Made by a program: the position numbers and the translations under genes. Shown here in pieces: positions 24,433 to 34,981 of a DNA stretch of 64,000 nucleotides (positions are counted from its first letter, which is position 1; every line of letters starts with the position of its first letter). The stretch spans positions 18,661,319-18,725,318 of the forward strand of contig NC_079900.1 of NCBI RefSeq assembly GCF_024868665.1. The letters are read 5' to 3'. Origin of the DNA: Triplophysa rosa. Lineage: Eukaryota > Chordata > Actinopteri > Cypriniformes > Nemacheilidae. The notes beneath the pieces are model-generated. The model had not been told where the DNA came from and made no database searches. It worked only from the letters and a program-made list of their open reading frames with translations.

Positions 24433-24855
24433 TTAAAGGTCCAATGTGTGATTTTTTGACAGAAATGCAATATAATATACATAACAATGTCTTCAGTGGT
24501 GTATAAAGACACATAATGAAGTGTTATGTTTTTATTACCTTAGAATGAACTATTTCTATCTACATACACCACGGGTCCCTTTACATGGAATTTGCCATGT
24601 TGTTTCTACAGTGGCCCTAAACCAGGGGTGTCCAAAGTCAGTCCTGGAGGGCCGGTGTCCTGCAAAGTTTAGCTTCAACCCTAATCAAACACACCTGAAC
24701 AGCTAATCACGGTCTCACAAAGCAGACTAGAAACTTCCAAACAGGTGTGTTGAGCCAAGTTGGAGCTAAACTCTGCAGGACAGTGGCCCTCCAGGACCGA
24801 CATTGGACACGGACAAACTGCTCAGAGTGTTTTTCATAAATATGTGTATACGGTA
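24433..24855 (+). mobile_element. TTAA element 'aaaggtcca', truncated and carrying an insertion
   Basis: It starts TTAAAGGTCCAATGTGTG and matches the left part of the complete copy at 29863-30388, sharing 'agaatgaactatttctat' and 'ggacaaactgctcagagtg'. The right end is missing. At 24623-24810 it holds a different palindromic element that is absent from the other copy. Confidence 0.75.
24623..24810. mobile_element. Palindromic 'caggggtgtccaaa' MITE
   Basis: The ends mirror each other: caggggtgtccaaagtcagt with cctggagggcc on the left, and 'ggccctccagg accgacattggacac' on the right. The inner arms gtttagcttcaaccc and ggagctaaactctgcagg also pair. This is a very common fish short inverted-repeat family. 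The right terminus is worn. Confidence 0.8.
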
Positions 24856-25298
24856 AACATCAAATAAAACAACTAAAATAAAAACATATGTATGCGTAAG
24901 TATACTTACTTTCACCATATGGCACTATACAGTTCACATGCTTGTAAACAGGAATTATCGAGCATTCTTAAACAGTTTCTAAATCTACATTACATCTGTA
25001 ATAATGTGAATCGTTGTATTTATTCCTTCTCTTGTTTCTTTTACAGGACAAACTCTAGTCTCGAATCAGCGTTTGAAGTGGGCTGTGTGAACATTATATG
25101 GTGGGAGAATGGCAGCAAAATTACGACTTTATCTTGAAACCAGAATTCCCACGCTGACCAGGCATGCGATAGCGAAATGTGAACTTTTAAATTTAGTGAA
25201 AAGAACCTCAGGGGATTCAAAAGAACACGCTGTCCAGTGTCAGTGATATTATGACCTAATATGCAGTGTGAACCTCAAGCATTCTGAGTCTGTATTCT
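24856..25298. other. Gene-free stretch, nothing recognised
   Basis: The open frame at 24892-25137 has no recognised motif. Confidence 0.5.
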
Positions 25299-25982
25299 TA
25301 GGGTGCGTTCATATTTGTAGTTCGTTTCTTTTGGTTCTTTTGGTCCGGACCAAAAAATAAAAATAAATCATTTAGTCCCGGTTCGCTTGGCGTTCAGACT
25401 GGCATTTTAACAGCGAAACAAAAGATTACTGAACCTATAGCAGCTTACGTGTAAAGTCGCAACGTGATTGGACAGCTTTTACGATTTATATTTCAAAACG
25501 GAACTTAACGGACATCCAAAACAATGCTGTGTGCTGGTTATACTTACATGCTCATTGTATGCCTGCGCATATGAGGGTATTTTCAACAAGCCGGTAACTC
25601 GCGAAGACCTCATGAAGTGTTTAAAGCAGTCAAAACGGTGCCAGGAATTCCTCCGTTACATGCGCAAGCACAGATCTAATAAACACTCCTTTTATATTAC
25701 CAAATCACTTGATTTTCGGGTCGTATCTTGTTATCACTTCCTGTTTTTGGTTCGGTTCAATGCCTTTGGTCCGTGTTGCGTTCATATTTCAATCGAACCG
25801 CGCCAGAGTTCATTTGAAAGCGGACCGAGTCCCATCTTTTCTACGGTCTCGGTCTGCTTGTTTGGTGCACACCAGGGTTCGGGTCGCAGCGTTCACACTT
25901 ACACAAATAAACCGCACTAACAAAGCAATCGCACCAGAGTTCGTTTAATCGTACCAAACATGCCATATGTGAACACACCCTA
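25299..25982. mobile_element. TIR element with 'tagggtgcgttcatat' ends
   Basis: The left end is tagggtgcgttcatatttg and the reversed right end is tagggtgtgttcacatatgg. Subterminal 'ggtccggacc', 'cggttcg' and 'gaaccg' words recur in both halves. The 150-codon open frame inside (25468-25920) runs into the right arm and has no recognised domain. The superfamily is not resolved; PIF/Harbinger or hAT are possible. Confidence 0.7.
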
Positions 25983-26212
25983 ATTTGACTTTTTCATTAT
26001 ATTTCTGATCCAGCCTCATGCCCTGTTGAGATGTACATGTCCCCAATGATGTACATGTGAAAAATAACAGAAATGAATGAATTAACTTCTAATTTGACCT
26101 CTGACCAAACCCAAAAGTCAGGGTTTGTGTTGTTTTTGATTCCAGCAAAGCTTTGATGGTGCTTAAATGACCCATATTTTTGGTCTTTTAAAATGGCCTC
26201 GGGTGTTTCAGG

Positions 26213-27199
26213 CAGAGCCGATCCTTCCTATACACAAGACGCGGATTCAACTTGCCTTCGGTGTGTCCCGTTACATTTTTTACAGGAATCATTTGGAAAT
26301 TTATTTTTAATACTTCATTTATTTAATTACTGTGATATACTCAGGCAGTCTTTGCATATGGCCATGGCTTCAAAACGAAGCTATCTGTCTGTAGCAGAAA
26401 AAAACGGCAAAAACGAGAAGCAAAAGAACAAGAAGGCATATGTTTTTGTACTATTTCAAAGTCTTATTTAGTTTTGCCAAATTATGCAAGTGCAGATTTA
26501 CAAATTCAGTATTTGTCCACTGGCCGTTTGTTTGACTGTGGACGTTCGATAGTGAATTTAGGGACCGTCTCTAAAGTTACATACACATTAATATTCTAAC
26601 TTCAATAGCATTTAAAGGGAATGACTTACAGTCACAAAACCAGCTGTACAATGTTCATGTGAATCTCAGCTATAATGCACTCCACTGTGTTTCTTAATTT
26701 ACTGTGCCACTTTGTTATTGCTTGTTAGAAAAACATAAAAAAACAGTCACAAACCGTTGCTCTCAAATGTTCTTACATTTGAATCTCACCACAGCCACGA
26801 TGAGCTGAACAGAATGCTCATTGTTATTTTATTTGCATACTTGTGTTAACAACGTTTTAGATGTAATATGTCATTTTTGTGTCATCACATTTAGAGAATA
26901 AATGATTTGTTTTTCGTATGCTTAGCTTTCCTGAGTAAACTTTATTTATCATGTTTTATTTTTGTTAATCACCAGAGCCATGTGTTACTTTAGGTAAAGG
27001 ATTATTTACATTTGAAAAATTTTGAATTTAATTTTATACTTAATTGTTCTTACTGTCAGTTTTAATTCATTTAAGTGTTAATTGATTTATTAATTTAATT
27101 CTTATAGTTTACAGTTATGCTTATCTAATTTTAACTATTTTGACAAGGGCCCCTCACAAAGGTTTGCATAGGGCCCCTAGACGTGTAGGATCGGCACTG
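26213..27199 (+). mobile_element. hAT-type element with perfect 8-bp duplication
   Basis: gtttcagg is found exactly at 26205-26212 and 27200-27207. The ends are inverted: CAGAGCCGATCCT and, reversed, CAGTGCCGATCCT. The right subterminal part contains gggcccct words typical of such elements. A possible transposase N-terminus lies near 26.35 kb and is listed separately. At 987 bp it is an internally deleted copy. Confidence 0.85.
26358..26471 (+). pseudogene. Possible N-terminal remnant of an hAT/ZMYM-type transposase
   Basis: Within the hAT-type element an open frame reads MAMASKRSYLSVAEKNGKNE, continuing with KQKNKKAY. A short start with 'KR..LS.AEK' and then a Lys/Glu-rich run resembles the beginning of some hAT transposases and ZMYM1-like proteins. 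The frame ends after about 40 residues, with no zinc finger or catalytic domain following, so it cannot encode a working enzyme. The resemblance is by eye and could be chance. Confidence 0.35.
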
Positions 27200-27207
27200 G
27201 TTTCAGG

Positions 27208-28619
27208 GTTTAGTAATCGGAAGAGATGAAAGATTCTGAGTTGTCTCGTGGCCATGAGATGTTCAAACAGAACTCTCTGTGAAAATAAACAAAGTTGGTT
27301 TCAAAATCAATCCTGTGGACATAATTGAAAGCCCTTCCTGTGCCTGAGGCTATCATCACCATGTCAAGATTCAGAGGAGCACCTTTATTCTCATGTGAAG
27401 CCTTTTTTGATTACGGAGGCTTTTGTGGGCACCGTCTGATCGGGTGCTCTCCGCTCTGCCGTAATCTCTCTTGTTCTGCATGTTTCCATAGAGAGAAAAC
27501 TGCTGCCATCCCTATTGTTCCGCCAGATCCATTGGGCTGTGTCTCCATCTCCCCGCTGAGGATTTGTCACTTCTACTGCTTTGGCGACCACACTTAGCTT
27601 CACTAGTGTCTGTTTACATAATGTCACTTCTCTCTCTCTCCTCCACGGTCTGAATGGCTGTTGTCTTTTCTGGGATATTTCCGGATGTGGTGCTTTTCAT
27701 CTTTGCTGTACAGTCTGATCTCTGTGCGGGGATATACTCTAACTGAGAATATGCAATAATACGCAATAATTTCAGCTACATAATGAACATTGGGAATGGT
27801 AATTTCCTCTGTTGAACAGATTCTTCATTTTATAGTCTCTCTGTACCTTAATAACACTTTAGCAAAGGGTAGATAATGGCGCTGTAAGAGGGGGAACAAT
27901 GAGAAGAGGCCAGATCAACTCATGTTAGGATCATTCAACACATTTAAAACTACTGTCACAAGTATTCGAGTGCCGTCTAGATGAATGAATCCCACAGAGA
28001 TTCTTGTCAGGAAGAACATGGAAAATGACGTGCACTTTTTCCCTATAGTCCCCCCCTGCTTTTAATAGACTGTCAACGTTTTCTTCCAAAGCTATTTCAA
28101 AGAACGGTTGCTGCTGTTGCCACGGCAACCTCAAAATCCATAAACTCCTCGGCACATTTTCCTAGCCGAGCAGTGCAATTCCCCACCCCGTAATTCTTCT
28201 CATCGCTGGATGTTTCGTGCTGTTTCTTTTATGGCATGAGAGGGTCTTTTGTACGTTTTACATGTGAACGTTTTATTTGACGTATAGAAGCAGCGTCCAC
28301 TTATAGCTCACAATGCCAACGTTGATGGAAATAAGAGCTGTGAGTAATCACGTTAGAGTGCCAGCTGCTCCAACAAACAAATTCAGATATGGTTTCAGAT
28401 TCAGATTTGTCTTTCTTTGCAAAAGCTCTACATTGTTAGGAAACTAGCAGAAGGGGTTAATAGACATCACACGTTGAGATGCACCGTGGATGATACAGTC
28501 GATCAAGTCGAGCTACTTTATCATCCTAATGGCTTGAAAGAAGGAACATTACCCATTTAATATAGTTTATCCATCTCTGCTCTCAGCCTCGGATGAGATG
28601 TCTGGTAATGTTAAAGGTG
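27208..28619. other. Gene-free stretch, partly base-balanced
   Basis: No repeat with ends was seen. Positions about 27325-27660 are base-balanced and open on both strands for 78-90 codons without recognised domains; this may be noncoding conserved DNA or chance. Confidence 0.4.
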
Positions 28620-28758
28620 TTCCTGTGTAGCTCAGTTGGTAGAGCATTGCGCTAACAACGCAAGGTTGTGGGATTGATCCCAGGAAACACACACTGATAA
28701 AAAGACATGTATAGACTAAATGCACTGTAAGTAGCGTCTGCCAAATGCATAAATGTAT
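28620..28758 (+). mobile_element. tRNA-derived SINE, nearly full length
   Basis: The A-box region is tgtagctcagttggtagagc. A 5-bp anticodon-arm stem TTGCG/CGCAA closes a 7-nt loop CTAACAA, placing AAC (Val-like) as anticodon. The B-box region is gtgggattgatccca. It is followed by a non-tRNA body ending 'agcgtctgccaaatgcataa'. It resembles tRNA-derived SINEs known from cyprinids, such as the HAmo type. The body tail and missing acceptor stem show it is a SINE and not a functional tRNA gene. Confidence 0.8.
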
Positions 28759-29862
28759 TGCACAGAAAAGAGAAATGTACTTTCTCAAATTGACAATCTC
28801 TCATCTGGCTGACTTTGTACCACTTTTGTGAGGAAAGGATAAAAAGTTTCTGTCATTGCACTTTTGTATATATACTATGTAGCACTATTTGTTTTTGAAG
28901 TATAGAGAAAGAATTATTCACTGGGTTTGTTATGTTAGTGGCTTTGTTTTACTGGCTGTTTATTAAAAATACATGATAAAGAATGACTGCTTTCAAAAAT
29001 CCTTTTGTGCGCCACACGAGAAAGTCATAAGTGGACCAAAAATGAAAGTCAGTAAATCATGACAGATTTTTGGTTGCACTATTACCTTAATGAATAACCT
29101 CCTGTTCCTATTGTCATTTCTCATATCCATAAAAAAATTCCTATCAGCAGGCATAGCGACTGGTTGAATCTCCTCTGTTCCTCCCTCAGGGCTTTGGTTG
29201 TGAAACACTATTGCATCACCGAAGGGAGCAGACAATTAATCCCTTCCTCTCCCTGAGCATTGACATGTATCTCACCTCAGTGTATGGTGAGGCCAGGAGC
29301 GCCACCCCAGAGGTGATTTTATCTGTGTAATCCTCACTTTCTCTTCCATTATAGGCAAACTTTTGGATGCTCAAAGGCTTAATCCTTCAAAAGGTGTTGT
29401 GAAGAGGGGACGGGACTTCCATCTAACTTTGTCTGCTGGGTCTTTATGGTCCTGACTCGCACCACCTACACATCTGAATTCGGCTTGGGTGATTTCGGTG
29501 GTTCTACTTTTCACATCTCACACTAGTAATCCATCATTGTTGCTGTGTTTTAATGGATGGATTAAACAGCATGGGCACCAGACTGGGGATAATTTGCAGT
29601 GGCCCCAATACCAAAAAAGGTCTCTTGCTATCTGAGAGTATGACAAGATTTTTCACTTCATGTTCACACAACCTTTATTTTCTAGCACGTCCGAACTGCC
29701 AAGGAACTTTGTGGCTAAATGGAGTACATAGACGTTTGCTCCTCAGTGTACTTCAAAGGGTGTTTAAACCATTAAGCCATATTTTAAATGCATAAAAATT
29801 GCATCAGATAACAAAATATCAGGGTCATGGGGGCAAATGTTATTGAACATTTTCTCAGTAAG
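28759..29862. other. Gene-free stretch, nothing recognised
   Basis: Short open frames only; no splice-supported exon or bounded repeat. Confidence 0.5.
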
Positions 29863-30388
29863 TTAAAGGTCCAGTGTGTCATATTTTGGAGGAATGACAG
29901 AAATGCAATATATTATGCAATACTATGTGTTCAGAGGTGTATGAAGACCTCACATAATGAAGCCTTATGTTTTTATTATCTTAGAATGAACTATTTCTAT
30001 TCCCCTTGCATGGAATTCGTCATATTGTTTCTACAGTTGCTATAAACGGACAAACTGCTCAGAGTGCGTTTCGTAAATATGTTATCTTCTCCGTAAAAAG
30101 AGGTGAAAACATGACAACATCTTACACCGTGTCTACACCGGACGCGGCGGGATGCGACACTCGGCTTGTTCTAATGGGATTGTTGTGCCACATCCGTTGT
30201 GGACAAAGTTTTAAATTATAATGTGTTCTAATACATTCTGTTGTCTCTTGTCGTGTCACGCCGCATCCGGTGTAGACCTAGTCCTGTGTCATCCACCGTA
30301 GTGCTAGGAACAGAAGGGGGTAAGCCGTTGGCTGCAATTTGCGATCTCGCCACTAGATGCCGCTTAATTTCATACACTGGACCTTTAA
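29863..30388 (+). mobile_element. TTAA element 'aaaggtcca', complete copy
   Basis: TTAA lies at 29863-29866 and 30385-30388, with inverted ends aaaggtccagtgtgt and, reversed, aaaggtccagtgtatg. The interior includes a nested foldback (30128-30281). It serves as the uninterrupted reference for the copy at 24433. Confidence 0.8.
30128..30281. mobile_element. Foldback segment with 'gtctacaccgga(c/t)gcggcg' arms
   Basis: The left arm gtctacaccggacgcggcg and the reversed right arm gtctacaccggatgcggcg differ at one base of 19, and 'gacac' words follow inward. It sits inside the TTAA element; whether it is a separate insertion or part of that family is not resolved. Confidence 0.6.
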
Positions 30389-30452
30389 AGAGTTTTACAG
30401 TAAGTAACAACAACCAGTGTCCCAATACATTTTGCAATAATTTGTCTGATGT

Positions 30453-30916
30453 TGTAAGGGGTGCCCAGGGCTAGGATCGAACTTGGGTCTTGAGGTTAAC
30501 AGAAGTGAAGATGATAGAAAACTGTAGGACCCAAAGGCAAAAGAGTAACAAGCAGGAGGCTTAGATGATTTGAACAAAAAGGATTTACTAGATATCCCAA
30601 AAAGTACAACAAAACGGGAGCCGAGCTTCGACCAAAAAGTACAAGAAACAATAGGCAGGTAACGTCCAAAAACCCCAAAACTTCGCTTTTTATGTGAGGT
30701 TACACATCCAGAGAAAGCTCATGACTGAACACAACTGAATAAAAGAGGCAAGCTTAAATAGACCCAAACACAGGTGTCGCTAATAAACATAATGAGCAGT
30801 GACACAATGAACTCTGTAGCAGCTGAGGCCACTTTGACGCTGGGAGAGGCATTATGATGCAGAAGTGGTGATGCCAATTAATGGTTAGGAGAGTCATTAC
30901 ATGCTAGAGCCTTACA
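30453..30916 (-). mobile_element. Solo LTR with perfect 5-bp target duplication
   Basis: On the minus strand the 464-bp segment runs from TGTAAGGCTCTAGC to ...GGGCACCCCTTACA. The 5 bp gatgt occur exactly on both sides (30448-30452 and 30917-30921), as expected for a retrotransposon LTR left after internal recombination. No internal coding region, primer-binding site or polypurine tract adjoins it. The overlapping short frames are not genes. Confidence 0.8.
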
Positions 30917-31029
30917 GATGTTTTAGAGTTTATTAGCTTGTGTTTGTTCTTTCTTGCTTTAAAATAAAGCAATTTTTTTATAATAAGTTTTGAGTTGACA
31001 AAACCAGACAAACACAACATGGTTTAGAT

Positions 31030-31265
31030 CAGTGGCCTGTATCACGAAGCCGGTTTCGATGATTACCCAGGTAAGTTCGCGTTTAGTTTGAGCATACTCC
31101 GAGTTTTCGGGCTCAAGAAGGTGGATTGGTTTTGAGCGGGTTTCGTTGCCATGGTAACTTAGGCTACACGGCTAACCTGCTCCGGAGCTGTAAACGTTCA
31201 GAAAACGTAATAAAGGGATGACTTTTCAACATCGAAAGATGCAGAAAATACATCTTTTGGACATA
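31030..31265. mobile_element. Fragment of a common fish repeat ('cctgtatcacgaagccgg')
   Basis: It contains cctgtatcacgaagccggtt, 'gttgccatggtaacttagg' and 'ctaacctgctccggagct', words I associate with a widespread teleost DNA repeat. Only one side is recognisable and no target duplication is seen. Confidence 0.45.
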
Positions 31266-31516
31266 TCTTTGGTCAGGGGTAAGTCATAATTGTAATAAAA
31301 TTACCTTTACAACACTGACTATGTGGCCTTTTTTACCCTCAACTAATAATATTTTTAAACTAATATCAGTCTAAGTAAATAAAACACAGTGTACATGCCA
31401 TGGTATTTAATGCACTGAGCACTCTATGAGCTCGGTGCCAGTTTTATTGTTTCCACCAAACATTTAACATTTTCTTGAAGATTTCTATAGGTCTTGTCTC
31501 AGACCTCTTGTCCTAG

Positions 31517-31915
31517 GACTTGGACTTGACTCGGACTCAACCCTCTCTGGACTCAGACTTGACTCGAACTCGACCTACTCTGGACTCGGTCTTGACTCAA
31601 ACTCAACCTACTCTGGACTCGGTCTTGACTCAAACTCGACCTACTCTGGATTCGGTCTTGACTCAAACTCGACCTACTCTGGATGCGGTCTTGACTCAAA
31701 CTCGACCTACTCTGGACTCGGACTTGACTCAAACTCGACCTACTCTGGACTCGGACTTGACTCGAACTCGACCTACTCTGGACGGTCTTGACTCAAACTC
31801 GACCTACTCTGGACTCGGTCTTGACTCGAACTCGACCTACTCTGGACTCAGTCTTGACTCGAACTCGACCTACTCTGGACTCGGACTTGACTCGGACTCG
31901 AATGAGCTGGTCTCG
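31517..31915 (+). repeat. Minisatellite, 33-bp unit, about 11-12 copies
   Basis: The unit resembles ctctggactcggtcttgact followed by caaactcgaccta. Most copies are exactly 33 bp, so reading frames stay open and give a repetitive 'LTQTRPTLDS'-like translation; one unit near 31781 has lost 2 bp and shifts frame. Single-base variants (ggattcgg, ggatgcgg, ggactcag) distinguish copies. The 142-codon open frame is a by-product of the 33-bp period. Confidence 0.9.
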
Positions 31916-32027
31916 ACTACAACACTGATATTCTCCTCTTCATTCTAAAAACACAATAGTGTACACTTTCCAAGCGTAAAATATAAAGTTAGCTGAGTAA
32001 ATAGGAATTTTGAGGAATTCAGGAATT

Positions 32028-32159
32028 TCGCTGGCACGAAATTAAATAGAACTAAAGCATACAAATACGACTGTACAAATACGACTGTGAATTCAAATTC
32101 ATGCGAATTTGTACAGTCGTATTTGTATGCTTTAGTTCTATTTAATTTCGTGCCAGCGA
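32028..32159. repeat. Perfect inverted repeat, 53-bp arms
   Basis: The arms 32028-32080 and 32107-32159 are exact reverse complements, beginning tcgctggcacgaaattaaat, with a 26-bp spacer. The sequence following it ('gttaggggtggggttagagg') resembles a fish repeat family that also appears, diverged, near 4950-4990. Confidence 0.9.
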
Positions 32160-33524
32160 TGTTAGGGGTGGGGTTAGAGGAGGGGTTTTAGTATGTCTTT
32201 TTTTAACAATTATACATTTTTGTACAATTCACATCGTATGCACAGTCAGCTAAAATAAAAAATACTAATTTATTTATTTTTTGTTTGTTTGCATTTAAAC
32301 TTTGTAAAGGGTTCTTGTGCAACTTTGAAGGTTTCGTCCCCTGAAGGTCACTGCGGGAAGTGGGTGAGCTCAGATGGAATGATAGATGTCACTTAGGAAT
32401 GCCAAGTACATGGATCGGGAGCTTAAGCGTATGCGTTAAATGGAGCAGAACGTTCATTTCTGTCTGAATCATGCACCGGGCCTGCATGACTGCTCAGCGG
32501 GCGTCAGAGGTGATCAGCCATGAGGAGGCTGCATAGGGAGAGAGTCATTTGGGATTCATTCAAAGGATCCCACACCCCAGATGACACAGTTTGCGCGTGC
32601 ATGTTAGGTGGTTTTTGTGGCTGACTTTAAAGGTCCATCTCTCATAAAAGCCTCGGTCAGAATGTAGCCTATTCTGTCTGTTTTAGAGGTGAAAATGACT
32701 CTGGAATCTCACATTAAAACAGGGCGAATGAGCTAATGCATTTTCTCGAAGGCATCTGCTTGCGTCAACATTTGGTCTAGTGCTCCCAGCTGTGTGCTAG
32801 TCAAGTTTACGCCACTTGTCACTGTGAAATTAGAAAGTTAATTTATTAGGCGTGAATGTGCACGTGCGTGTGTGAGAGCGTTGCATTTGTCAGTGTCTCA
32901 GGAAAGCATCTTGCTGTTTTCTGGCTGGTTGGATTCATGGAGTCTTTTAAATTTGACTGGCCACTCATTTGTTGTCTATGTGTAAGAGTTTTCATTCATT
33001 GAAATGTGTGCTGTTTGAATAACATTTGTGTGGACAAAGCAACATTTCAAGATATTACAGTGCTCGTATGAATTTATTTTGCATTTTTTATCTCACACTT
33101 AACTGGAAAAAAAAGTACAATCATGTATTTAAAGTGGCACATAAGTCATGGCTATGCACCTGCTTTCAAATATACTGAATATGCACATTGTGAAGCATGC
33201 AGAGAGGAAGGAGGTTGTGATTTAATCACAATGTTTCAGGAGGATATCCTGTAACTCACTAAGAGCTAAACGCACACACACAAACCTGTTGATTGAGATA
33301 CTTTTATTTTGTGCTGAAGCATGAGTGGAGTGATTCCCCGCTGAGATCCTAGCATCAAGTACTGCTAAATTCAAGATCTTGATTTGCACAGAAGGCTTTT
33401 CAATCCAGAGGCACTTTGCTGGGATAGCTGCTTAGCTTTACTGACGTAAATGCCCAAAACGGAACATTAGATCTCTTGTAGATGACAAACAAAGTTAAAT
33501 GAATCATGTTGTGCTTTCTCTCAC
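32160..33524. other. Gene-free stretch, partly base-balanced
   Basis: No recognised element with ends. The part at 32300-32620 is near 50% GC and repeat-free, so it is a weak candidate for conserved noncoding DNA. Confidence 0.4.
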
Positions 33525-34757
33525 AACAAATAAGTACTTCAAGTATATTCTTAAGTATACTTTATGTATTAAATTTACTAATATCAATATAATGTACTCA
33601 TAGTATACTTTTACGTGTATTATTTCAATATACTTGGAACTGAATTGACACACTTTTTACTTTAAAAGTATGCTATAATTTTAAGTAAGTTAACAGCTTG
33701 TAACAATGCTCACTGATGACGGACGAATCCACACAAAAATGAAAGGTGCATAAGGTTTAATATAAAAAAGGTGCAGTGAGAAACAAAAACTAATCCACAA
33801 AACAAGGTAATCCAATGGGCAAAAACTTCCACAAAACAAGGTAATCCGACGATAAACCCAGCCATGGACCAAGGTAAGCCAAACCACCATTACATTACAT
33901 TAATACCAGACCAATAACTAAACCAAGAGGAGAACTTAAATAGAACAGATAACAAGGTGAAAACAGGTGATGGGGATGAACTAATGAGGAACAGGTGAAA
34001 ACAGGTGATGGGGATGAACTAATGAGGAACAGGTGAAAACAGTCGATGATGAGGGATGGTGGGAAAAGTAACGGGCTTGGGCCAAAACGGAAAAACAAGA
34101 CTAGGGACAGACAGGAATGTCACACGGCTACATTTTTCGATTGCATTGCAACTACTACAAGTGAACTTAGAGGCATACTGAACTATTAAACTACAATTGA
34201 ACTAGTATTGAACTACTGTTTAGTACATTTCAGCTTACACTTTGAAGTTTACCCTCAGAAAAGAAACTATTAGTACTATTTTATACTGCAATTACAAGTT
34301 TTTTATGAACTCAACATCAAACTTATAGTTACTTATGGTTTGTTATTTATTTACATGTTATTTACTATTTAGGTATGATTTTAATTACTGTAATATACCT
34401 TTAACTTTAAGTTTTTGTTGTGCATTGCAAGTGCTTTACTATTATTTCTGCTGTAAACTGTAAATTGAAATATTCATGGTTAACAACATTTATATCATTG
34501 TTATAATTATATTTAGTATTATAAATACTACATGACTAAAAAGCTTATACTGAAAGCATGTATACTCCTTATACTGAAAATATGATTTTGGTAATCACCA
34601 ATACTGTTGGTTTAGGGCAGCTGTAACACAAACTTTGCATTGAGTGATAGTCTAATAAATTTGTTAAGCACTTTCTGATATGTCTAAGAAATAAAAATAC
34701 TAAAAGTGTACTCTTGTGTGTTTAGTTTAAATAAGTATACTGATACTGATAGCCCAC
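33525..34757. mobile_element. Old AT-rich repeat rich in 'agtatact', split by a solo LTR
   Basis: Both flanks of the LTR at 33699-34124 contain related words (aagtatactt, gtatactttta, agtatactgatactg), and the right part resembles a familiar cyprinid DNA repeat. Clear terminal inverted repeats could not be aligned, so the borders are approximate. Confidence 0.4.
33699..34124 (-). mobile_element. Solo LTR-like element with internal tandem duplication
   Basis: On the minus strand it runs from TGTGACATTCCTG to ...CATTGTTACA (426 bp). The flanks cagct and cggct form a 5-bp duplication with one difference. A 35-39-bp unit containing gtgatggggatgaactaatg is present twice in tandem (about 33956-34040). 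Near its 3' end the minus strand has attaaacc, a possible poly(A) signal. Confidence 0.65.
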
Positions 34758-34981
34758 TTAAAGGGATAGTTCACCCAAAAATGAAAATTCTTTCATCATT
34801 TATTACGTTTCATACTATGGAGTCAATGGGGGATGAGGTCTGTTTGGTTACTGACATTCTTCCAGATATCTTCCTTGGTGCTTGGCAGAACAAAGAAATG
34901 TATGCAGGTTTAAAACAACTTGAGGATGAGGATGCATAAATGATGACAGAATTATCATGTTTGGGTGAACTATCCCTTTAA
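34758..34981. mobile_element. Angel-like TTAA MITE
   Basis: TTAA is at 34758-34761 and 34978-34981. The ends aagggatagttcacccaaaa and, reversed, aagggatagttcacccaaac are nearly identical. The central part is shortened relative to the longest copies. Confidence 0.85.

Noticed and set aside
25468..25920. 150-codon open frame
   Set aside because: It is contained in an inverted-repeat element and reads into its subterminal repeats; no domain recognised.
28620..28692. Functional tRNA-Val gene
   Set aside because: The A and B boxes and an anticodon arm are visible, but the acceptor stem does not pair properly and a SINE body follows; related fragments occur elsewhere in the window.
31517..31915. 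CRISPR-like array
   Set aside because: The units are contiguous without unique spacers, and the genome is a vertebrate.
31520..31948. 142-codon repetitive protein
   Set aside because: It is explained by a 33-bp minisatellite whose period keeps frames open; one unit has a 2-bp loss and the unit resembles dispersed repeat DNA.
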